From assembly GCA_902797455.1 (NCBI GenBank), contig CADBTE010000276.1, positions 1-6,022 on the forward strand: a stretch of DNA of 6,022 nucleotides, in the 5' to 3' direction. The position numbers were made by a program, and so were the translations under genes. Below the pieces are notes generated by a model, which did no database searches, was not told where the DNA came from, and was given only the letters and a program-made list of their open reading frames with translations. This document shows positions 1 through 5,508 of the stretch, in pieces. How positions within the stretch are numbered: position 1 is the first letter of the stretch; each line of letters opens with the position of its first letter. The DNA is from an uncultured Planctomycetota bacterium (GTDB taxonomy: Bacteria; Planctomycetota; Planctomycetia; Pirellulales; Thermoguttaceae).

Positions 1-966
1 AAGAAATGGCTGGAGAACTTCACCGACTACTGTTTCTGCTCGCGCGGTTTTCAGGCGATCTCCTGGAACGCCGAAAAGCCACTCCACGGCTGGGCGGCCC
101 CGCCCGATACGGAGCTGGAGATTCAAGAGAAATACCCCTGGGTCTGCGGGGAGTACATCTGGACGGGAATCGACTACCTCGGCGCCATCTACGCCCTCGA
201 CGAGATGGCCGGGGCCGTGTCGTTCAGCGATCCGGCCTTGGCCCAACAGGCCCAAGAACAGATCGCCGCGTGCGGCCGAAGGTTCTGCCCCACCCACTCC
301 TGCGAGACGGGGATCCTCGATACCGCCTGCCTGAAGAAAGATACCTTCTGGCTCTACCGCGCCGCCTGGCGGCCGGAGGAGCCGACGGCCCACCTCCTCC
401 CCCACTGGAATTGGGCGGGGCACGAGGGGGAGACGGTCGAGGTCGACCTGTTCACCAACGGCGAGGAAGCGGAGCTGTTCTTAAACGACCGGCCGCTCGG
501 CCGCCAAAAGCGCCAAGAGCACCGTTACCGCCTAAGCTGGGAGGTTCCCTATCAGGCGGGGAAACTCACCGCTAAGGTCTACCGCGGCGGGGAGCTGTGG
601 GCGGAAGATACCGTCGAGACGACCGGCGAGGCGGCCCGGGTCGCCCTGATCGCCGATCGCCAGAGGATCGCCGCCGACGGGAAGGACCTGGCGTTTATCG
701 TCTGCGAAATCCAAGACGCCGAGGGGCGCGTGGTCCCGACGGCGGACAATGACGTCTGCTTCACGGTCAGCGGGCCGGGAAAACTGGCGGCGGCCGACAA
801 TGGGAACGCCCGCGACTGGACCTCCTACGCCAGCCCCCGGCGCGCGGCGATGGCCGGCAAGCTCGTGGCGATCGTCCGGCTGGATCGCGGCGCGTCGGAA
901 CCGATCCGGGTATCGGCCCGGTCCGGGGATCTGGCGCCGGCGGAAATCACCGTCTCGCCAAAGTAA
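1..966 (+). CDS. Glycoside hydrolase family 2 (beta-galactosidase type), C-terminal part, 5' truncated by window edge
   Basis: The frame is open from base 1 to a TAA at 964-966, giving 321 visible residues; the start lies to the left. The order matches the back half of Bacteroidetes/PVC GH2 beta-galactosidases. The end of the TIM barrel carries SRGF (residues 14-17) and WVCGEYIWTGIDYLG (47-61). Next comes the conserved GILDTACLKKDTFWLYRAAW segment (104-123), a DUF4982-like beta domain starting at HLLPHWNW (131-138) with the AELFLN strand (157-162), and a final Ig-like GH2 C5-type domain from about residue 213 (ADRQRIAADGKDL, then VPTADNDVCF). Family members hydrolyse beta-galactosides or related exo-linked sugars. 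The acid/base glutamate is not in the window and the nucleophile cannot be placed with certainty, so substrate and activity are open. The GEP that often follows WTGxDYLG is missing (GAIYAL instead). Export cannot be judged without the N-terminus. The next gene is on the same strand 53 bases downstream. Confidence 0.9.
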   Translation, partial: KKWLENFTDYCFCSRGFQAISWNAEKPLHGWAAPPDTELEIQEKYPWVCGEYIWTGIDYLGAIYALDEMAGAVSFSDPALAQQAQEQIAACGRRFCPTHSCETGILDTACLKKDTFWLYRAAWRPEEPTAHLLPHWNWAGHEGETVEVDLFTNGEEAELFLNDRPLGRQKRQEHRYRLSWEVPYQAGKLTAKVYRGGELWAEDTVETTGEAARVALIADRQRIAADGKDLAFIVCEIQDAEGRVVPTADNDVCFTVSGPGKLAAADNGNARDWTSYASPRRAAMAGKLVAIVRLDRGASEPIRVSARSGDLAPAEITVSPK

Positions 967-1019
967 CCCATATTTGTAAAGAACCCTAAACATCACCCCT
1001 AACAACAAGGAATGAATCG
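967..1019 (+). promoter_or_regulatory. Short intergenic gap with Shine-Dalgarno for the DraG-like gene
   Basis: This 53-base spacer is AT-richer than the flanking genes. AAGGAA at 1007-1012 lies 7-8 bases before the ATG at 1020 and is a good ribosome-binding site, which supports that start. An earlier ATG at 1012 is only one base from the AAGG core and reads just Met-Asn-Arg-stop, with its TGA overlapping the real start as ATGA. I see no convincing -35/-10 pair and no terminator hairpin, so co-transcription with the GH2 gene is plausible but not shown. Confidence 0.6.
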
Positions 1020-2717
1020 ATGACATTTCGCACACTTTGCGCGGCCCTGCTGTGTGCCGTGACGCTCGGGGCTTTCGCCGATGAGACTCCCAAAAGCGAG
1101 GTTACGTACCGCAAGCTTCCCGCCTCGGTCTATTACGACAAGATGACCGGGGGATGGCTCGGGCAGATCGCCGGGGTCTGCTGGGGCGCCCCGACGGAAT
1201 TTCGCTGGAACGACCAGATCATCCCCGCCGAGGAGATGCCCGAGTGGAAACCGGAGATGATCAACAACGCCATCGGCCAGGATGACATCTACGTCGAGAT
1301 GACCTTTCTGCGGACGCTGGAGCAGTACGGTCTGGATGTCTCCCAGCGCCAGGCGGGGATCGACTTCGCCAACAGCCAATACAATCTGTGGTGCGCCAAC
1401 AACGCCGGGCGTCATAACCTGCGCATGGGGATCGCCCCTCCCGACTCGAGCCACCCCGATTACAACACCCGCGGAAACGATATCGATTACCAGATTGAGG
1501 CCGACTTCGCGGGATTGATCTCCCCGGGCATGCCCAACGCGGTGATCGCCCTGGGAGAGAAGTTCGGACGTTTGATGAACTACGGCGACGGCCTTTACGG
1601 CGGTCAGTTTATGGGAGGGATGTACGCCGAGGCGTTCTTCACCGACGATATTGAACAGATCGTCCGCGCCGGCCTTGCCTGTATCCCCGAGGGAAGCCAG
1701 TACGCCGAAATGGTCCGCGACCTATTGGCGTGGCACGCCGCCGATCCGGAGCATTGGGAGAACACCTGGGAAAAGATCTGCGAGAAATACCGAAGGAACC
1801 CCGAGTATCAGAAGGCGTCGAACGGTCCGATCGATGTGAAGAACAACGGCGCGGCGCTGCTGCTCGGCCTGCTCTACGGGAATAAAGACCCCGACCAGAC
1901 GATCATTATTTCCACGCGCGCCGGCTGGGACTCCGACTGCAATCCCTCCAGCGCCGCGGGGGTCCTCTTCACGGCCCTGGGGTACTCGAAGGCGCCGGCC
2001 AAGTTTACCCAGGCGCTCGACCGCGAGACCAACTTTTCGTTCACCGAGTACAACTTCAACACCTTGGGGAAGGTCTGCGAGAAGCTGGCCCGAGAGATAC
2101 TCCTCAGCCAAGGAGGATATATCGAGCGTGACGCCGATGGGAACGAAGTTTTCTGTATCCCCGTGGAGAAACCGATCCCCTCGCCCCTGGAGCTGACCTG
2201 GGCGCCCGGTCCGTCGGCGGGAGCGCGCTACAGCGAGGAGGAGCTGGCGAAGATCAAGTTCCGTGAGTATTCGATGGAAGAGGATTTCGCGCGTTGTTTC
2301 CCCGGGTGGTCGATCTCGCAGCTCGGGGAGGATATGTCCCCCGGACGCAGGGAGAATTACCGCGGGAAGAGCCAAGTCTTTATGACGCACCCCCTCAATC
2401 GGGATGTTCCCTGTATCCTCACCCGCGATCTGGAGATCCCCGCCGCGGGTAAAACGATCCTCCGCGTGACGGTCAGTTACCACGACGACGGCCAGGTCGT
2501 CGGCGACTGGGTGCTGACGGTTCGGGTCAACGGCGCCCTTCAGACCACCGCGCTGATCTCGGCCGATACGGTCGGTCCCGACGGCTGGGTGAATATCGAT
2601 ACCGATCTGACCCCCATGGCCGGACAGACCGTCTCGGTCGAACTGGCCAATGTCGCCGACGATTGGGCGTGGGAGGCCGGCTACTGGGCGAGCATCGAGC
2701 TGATCAACGAACCGTGA
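1020..2717 (+). CDS. Secreted ADP-ribosylglycohydrolase (DraG/ARH-fold) family protein with C-terminal beta-sandwich domain
   Basis: Complete, 565 residues, ATG start with AAGGAA upstream, TGA stop. Residues 1-20 form a signal peptide: short basic n-region, hydrophobic core and an A-F-A cleavage motif at 18-20, so export is expected. Residues about 35-360 are the all-helical ADP-ribosylglycohydrolase domain. It has the opening KMTGGWLGQIAG (41-52), first metal motif GQDDIYVE (86-93, D88 and D89), GND (152-154), GGQFMGGMYAEAFF (194-207), and second metal motif AGWDSDCN (301-308, D304 and D306). Classical DraG/ARH enzymes carry TDDT and GGDTDT-like motifs, so Thr is replaced by Gln87 and Cys307. 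Residues about 410-565 form a separate beta-rich region resembling a galactose-binding-like sandwich, with VGDWVLTVRVNG (494-505) and WASIELI (556-562). Known family members remove ADP-ribose from proteins or small molecules; an exported copy beside a GH2 gene suggests a different, perhaps glycan-related, substrate. That is inference. Its 3' end overlaps the convergent ATPase gene by 14 bases. Confidence 0.88.
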   Translation: MTFRTLCAALLCAVTLGAFADETPKSEVTYRKLPASVYYDKMTGGWLGQIAGVCWGAPTEFRWNDQIIPAEEMPEWKPEMINNAIGQDDIYVEMTFLRTLEQYGLDVSQRQAGIDFANSQYNLWCANNAGRHNLRMGIAPPDSSHPDYNTRGNDIDYQIEADFAGLISPGMPNAVIALGEKFGRLMNYGDGLYGGQFMGGMYAEAFFTDDIEQIVRAGLACIPEGSQYAEMVRDLLAWHAADPEHWENTWEKICEKYRRNPEYQKASNGPIDVKNNGAALLLGLLYGNKDPDQTIIISTRAGWDSDCNPSSAAGVLFTALGYSKAPAKFTQALDRETNFSFTEYNFNTLGKVCEKLAREILLSQGGYIERDADGNEVFCIPVEKPIPSPLELTWAPGPSAGARYSEEELAKIKFREYSMEEDFARCFPGWSISQLGEDMSPGRRENYRGKSQVFMTHPLNRDVPCILTRDLEIPAAGKTILRVTVSYHDDGQVVGDWVLTVRVNGALQTTALISADTVGPDGWVNIDTDLTPMAGQTVSVELANVADDWAWEAGYWASIELINEP

Positions 2718-2940
2718 TATCCAGGACCGTGTACCCTTCCTCTTCGACGGCGCGCTTAAGCGCGTCGTCACAGGGGGGGCCGGTGTAGGTGACCACCGCC
2801 GTGCCGTCGGTATGACTGACGACGGCGGCGGTGACCTGATCGAGCGCCTCCAGGGCTTTTTTGACGTGGGCCTCGCAGCGCGGGCACATCATCCCCTCGA
2901 TTCGAACTGTTTTGACCGTGGTCTTTTCTTTGTTTTCCAT
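2704..2940 (-). other. CopZ-like C-terminal HMA domain of CopA with its own internal start; possible separate 78-residue copper chaperone
   Basis: This is the last part of the ATPase frame. From an in-frame ATG at 2940-2938 it would give 78 residues, the usual size of a CopZ chaperone. It has a copper-binding GMMCPRC (residues 16-22 of the short form), the beta-alpha-beta-beta-alpha-beta pattern of the family, and the typical late EEGY before the last strand. AGGA at 2951-2948 sits seven bases before the ATG. The short form would carry Cu+ in the cytosol to the pump; in the full-length protein the same domain may act as a regulatory or delivery domain. The domain identity is clear. Independent translation is an inference. 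Confidence 0.45.
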
Positions 2941-5205
2941 AGCGGTTTCCTGATTCTTTTGATCTGTGGATTCCCGTGAGGAATGCGGCTTAGTTTTGAT
3001 CTTTTTATCGCGCGCCGTGGAGTAGATATCGAGCCCGGCCAGCCGCAGGGCGTTCGCGACGACGCAAAAGCTCGAACAGCTCATCGCCGCGGCGGCGAAC
3101 ATGGGGCTTAACTCCACCCCCCACGCGGCAGCCGCGCCGGCGGCCAGCGGAATGCCGAGGACGTTGTAAAAGAAGGCCCAAAAGAGGTTTTGTTTGATCG
3201 CGCGCATCACCGCGCGGGCGATTCGAATGGAGGCGGGCAGATCCAGAAGGGAATTTTTCATCAGCACCACGTCGGCGGCCTCGATGGCGATATCGGTGCC
3301 GCCGCCGATCGCCGCCCCGACATCGGCCTCCGTCAGCGCGGGAGAATCGTTGATCCCGTCGCCCACCATCACGACCGGCCCGGTACGCTTAAGATCACTG
3401 ATGTGGCGCAGTTTATCCTCCGGCAGAAGCGAGGCGGCGAACTGGTCGGCCCCCACTGCGGCGGCCACCCGCGCCGCGGCCTTCGGCGTATCGCCGGTAA
3501 GAAGGACCGTTTTTAGTCCCAAGGCGCGCAGCTGCGAAAGCGCCTCGGCACTGTCGCTTCGTTCACGGTCGGCCGCGGCGATCAGCCCGATCGGGCGGCC
3601 GCCGTAGGCGAAAAATAATATGGTGCGCCCCCGCGCGGCCAGGGAATCGGCGGCGGATGTCAGAGATTGAGGAAGGGGAACTGTTTTGCCTAGATACAGC
3701 GCGGTTCCGCCCAGGAGCTCTTCCTCGCGCAGACGCGCCTTTAACCCTCCCCCGGGAACCGCCTGGAAACAGTCGACCGGCTCGGGGCGGATCTGTTCCT
3801 CCTCGGCGCGGCGCGAAACCGCCTTGGCCAAAGGATGCTCACTGGGGAACTCCAGCGAGGCGGCCAGGCGCAGGAATTCGCCGGTGTCCATTTCGTAAGG
3901 AAGCACGTCGGTCACCCGGGGACGCCCCTCGGTGATGGTCCCGGTCTTATCGAGCGCGGCGATCGTGACCGCCGCGAGTTTTTGAATCGCGGCGGAATCC
4001 TTAAATAAAATCCCGTTCTTGGCCCCCAGGCCGCTCCCCACGACAATCGCCGCGGGGGTCGCCAGCCCCAGCGCGCAGGGGCAGCTGATCACCAGGACCG
4101 CCACGGCGCGCGTGAGCGCCGCCGAACTCCCCGCGCCTAAATACAGCCAGATCAGCGCGGTCGCCAGCGCCGCGGTCAATACCACCGGAACAAAGACCGA
4201 GGCGACACGGTCGGCGAAGCGCGCGATCGGCGCCTTCGACGCCGCGGCGTCGCGAACCAGGCGGATCATTCGCGAGAGGGTCGACTCCTCGAAAGGATGG
4301 ACACAGACGCAGGTTAAAAAGCCGGTGAGGTTCACCGTCGCGGCCGCGACCATCGAACCGGGGAGCTTTTCGACCGGAAGCGGCTCACCGGTAAGGGCCG
4401 ACTCGTCGACCGCGCTGTTCCCCTCCAGAACCCGCGCGTCGACCGGAAACGCCTGTCCGGGGCGCACGGGGAGAATATCGCCGGGGCGCACTTCCCGGGC
4501 CGGGACGGTCACCTCTTTCCCCCCGCGCGATACCACGGCCGTCTGCGGGGCGAGATTCATCAGCCCCTTGAGCGCGTCGGTAGTCTTGGCTCGGGAGCGG
4601 GCCTCGAGCATCTTCCCGATCGACACGAAGATCAGGATCATCGCCGCGGAGTCGAAGTAAAGCCCCGGCCCGGCCCCCTCGTTCGGCCGCGAAAACACGG
4701 CGGCTATGCTGAAAAGGTACGACGCGCCGCTGCCCAGCGCCACCAAGGTGTCCATCGTCGGCCAGCGGCGAAGCGCCGCGGCCAGACCGCGGATGAAAAA
4801 ACGCCGGTTGAGCAGTAAAATCGCGCCGGCCAGAACCGCCTGGGCCAAACCGCAGACCCGCGGCGCAAGCCCCAGGCGCGCGCCGAAGAAAGCCAGCGAC
4901 ACAAGGGGAAGCGCCAAGATTAAAGAGCACCACAGGACGCGGCAGCGGCGGCGGACCTCGGCTTTGTCGGACGGCTCACCGGTGACGGAGAAATCGGTTT
5001 TCAGCTCGGCGCCGTAACCGGCGGCCTTCACCGCCGCGATCACCGCCCTCGGCGCGGCGCTCCCCTCGATCGTCATCGAACCGGTCAAAAGGCCGACGCG
5101 ACAGGAATCGACCCCGTCGAGGGAATGAACCGCCTTTTCCACCCGCGCGACGCAGGCGGCGCAGCTCATTCCCGTGAGAGAATATTCGCGGATCATCGCT
5201 TCCAT
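2704..5205 (-). CDS. copA: Copper-exporting P1B-type ATPase (CopA) with N-terminal and C-terminal HMA domains
   Basis: Complete, 833 residues. It pumps Cu+ out of the cytoplasm using ATP. In order: N-terminal HMA domain (about 5-68) with copper motif GMSCAAC (12-18); four membrane helices between about 91 and 200; actuator domain with TGE (272-274); a fifth helix (about 337-357); the sixth helix with the CPC transport site (375-377); phosphorylation motif DKTGTIT (D419); nucleotide-binding SEHPLA (455-460); hinge GDGINDSPAL (615-624); and the last two helices with YN (680-681) and MSCSSFC (708-714). YN plus MxxSS marks Cu+-specific pumps. After a charged 35-residue linker, a second HMA domain (about 765-833) carries GMMCPRC (771-777). 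Typical bacterial CopA ends near residue 725 of this numbering, so the C-terminal HMA is an addition resembling a fused CopZ chaperone. ATG at 5205 is preferred because AGGGGG lies five bases upstream; a second ATG at codon 4 (5196) is possible. No copper regulator (CsoR/CopY) is visible in the window. Confidence 0.96.
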   Translation of the reverse strand: MEAMIREYSLTGMSCAACVARVEKAVHSLDGVDSCRVGLLTGSMTIEGSAAPRAVIAAVKAAGYGAELKTDFSVTGEPSDKAEVRRRCRVLWCSLILALPLVSLAFFGARLGLAPRVCGLAQAVLAGAILLLNRRFFIRGLAAALRRWPTMDTLVALGSGASYLFSIAAVFSRPNEGAGPGLYFDSAAMILIFVSIGKMLEARSRAKTTDALKGLMNLAPQTAVVSRGGKEVTVPAREVRPGDILPVRPGQAFPVDARVLEGNSAVDESALTGEPLPVEKLPGSMVAAATVNLTGFLTCVCVHPFEESTLSRMIRLVRDAAASKAPIARFADRVASVFVPVVLTAALATALIWLYLGAGSSAALTRAVAVLVISCPCALGLATPAAIVVGSGLGAKNGILFKDSAAIQKLAAVTIAALDKTGTITEGRPRVTDVLPYEMDTGEFLRLAASLEFPSEHPLAKAVSRRAEEEQIRPEPVDCFQAVPGGGLKARLREEELLGGTALYLGKTVPLPQSLTSAADSLAARGRTILFFAYGGRPIGLIAAADRERSDSAEALSQLRALGLKTVLLTGDTPKAAARVAAAVGADQFAASLLPEDKLRHISDLKRTGPVVMVGDGINDSPALTEADVGAAIGGGTDIAIEAADVVLMKNSLLDLPASIRIARAVMRAIKQNLFWAFFYNVLGIPLAAGAAAAWGVELSPMFAAAAMSCSSFCVVANALRLAGLDIYSTARDKKIKTKPHSSRESTDQKNQETAMENKEKTTVKTVRIEGMMCPRCEAHVKKALEALDQVTAAVVSHTDGTAVVTYTGPPCDDALKRAVEEEGYTVLDITVR
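2746..2769 (+). other. Strong GC-rich hairpin just beyond the DraG-like stop codon; candidate 3' RNA structure
   Basis: Bases 2746-2755 and 2760-2769 pair over ten positions (nine Watson-Crick, one G-U at 2750/2765) around a TTAA loop. It begins 28 bases after the TGA at 2717, so it would form in the 3' end of the + strand transcript. The same bases encode residues of the CopA C-terminal HMA domain on the other strand. There is no U-tract after it, so it is not a standard intrinsic terminator, but it could stabilise or help define the 3' end. Confidence 0.35.
2946..2951 (-). promoter_or_regulatory. Internal Shine-Dalgarno-like site AGGAAA before in-frame ATG at 2940
   Basis: On the minus strand AGGAAA (2951-2946) stands just ahead of the ATG at 2940-2938, with seven bases between AGGA and ATG. 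It lies in the low-GC linker between the ATPase body and the C-terminal HMA domain, exactly where a separate chaperone gene would begin. Chance occurrence inside a Lys/Gln/Glu-rich linker is possible. Confidence 0.4.
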
Positions 5206-5210
5206 AAAAA

Positions 5211-5216
5211 CCCCCT
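5211..5216 (-). promoter_or_regulatory. Shine-Dalgarno of copA overlapping the stop codon of the upstream CPBP frame
   Basis: AGGGGG on the minus strand (5216-5211) is five T residues from the copA ATG at 5205. Its first two bases belong to the TAG stop (5217-5215) of the CPBP frame. This arrangement fits translational coupling in a protease-copA operon; no promoter can fit in the nine-base gap, so copA transcription probably comes from further upstream. Confidence 0.6.
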
Positions 5217-5508
5217 AGGCGCAGCTCTTGGCCGCTAATAGGAAAAAACTAAAACAGTTCAGCGACATATGCATGCCGACGCTCGGCGCCAGGCGGCCGG
5301 AACGATCGGCGAGGATCCCCAAAAAAAGGGCGAAGAAGAACAGCGGGATCGGATCGGTCACCACGTTGGGAAAAAGGCGGTTCAGGCCGATCTCCATGAG
5401 GCGGAGGGCCGGCAAGAAAAGGAGAAACGCCCCGGCGCCGGCCAGGAGGCCTCGGCCGATAAGGCGGGGATCTCGGTCGATACGAAACAGAACCTCCGCG
5501 CCGCGGCG
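5215..5508 (-). pseudogene. C-terminal part of the CPBP protease, same frame, beyond the in-frame TAG
   Basis: Directly after the TAG at 5511-5509 the same frame stays open for 97 residues to a second TAG at 5217-5215. It reads as a membrane protein: RRGAEVLFRIDRD, a helix with GAGAFLLFLPALRL, then PIPLFFFALFLGILADRSGR and the third CPBP motif HMSLN, with the catalytic-site His and Asn. The typical family ending 'LGxLxxRtGxLxPsxxxHxxxN' is clear. Continuity of frame and fold shows that this and the upstream piece were one gene. The first ATG in the segment (5397) has no Shine-Dalgarno, so separate translation looks unlikely. A single nonsense change (for instance from CAG, CGG-neighbouring TGG or similar), a sequencing or assembly error, or readthrough are the options; a fresh nonsense mutation or error is the simplest. 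Confidence 0.7.

Noticed and set aside
967..1019. Promoter or terminator between the GH2 and DraG-like genes
   Set aside because: No inverted repeat and no convincing -35/-10 pair could be found in these 53 bases.
1012..1023. Three-codon mini-ORF (Met-Asn-Arg-stop) overlapping the DraG-like start as ATGA
   Set aside because: Its ATG is only one base from the AAGG core, too close for normal initiation; it is probably a chance feature of the leader.
6..1035. Alternative open frames at 6-575 (+) and 532-1035 (-)
   Set aside because: Both are low-complexity Arg/Gly/Pro-rich shadows of the GH2 frame, which matches its family throughout.
1722..2771. Long minus-strand open frame (about 349 codons) opposite the DraG-like gene
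   Set aside because: It is an antisense shadow of a clearly conserved coding frame; the translation is Arg/Gly/Asp-rich without domains and has no ribosome-binding site that I could see.
2773..2779. Run of seven G as a possible slippery or error-prone site in copA
   Set aside because: The copA frame continues normally through it into the conserved end of the HMA domain, so no frameshift is indicated.
4019..4660. Plus-strand open frame (about 213 codons) opposite copA
   Set aside because: Antisense shadow in GC-rich sequence; Arg/Ala/Ser/Thr-rich translation with no recognisable motif, while the copA frame here holds CPC and TGE motifs.
5215..5217. Genome-wide reassignment of TAG to an amino acid
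   Set aside because: No in-frame TAG occurs in the three other genes, and reading TAG as sense would fuse the CPBP protein to CopA. A local mutation, error or rare readthrough is more economical.
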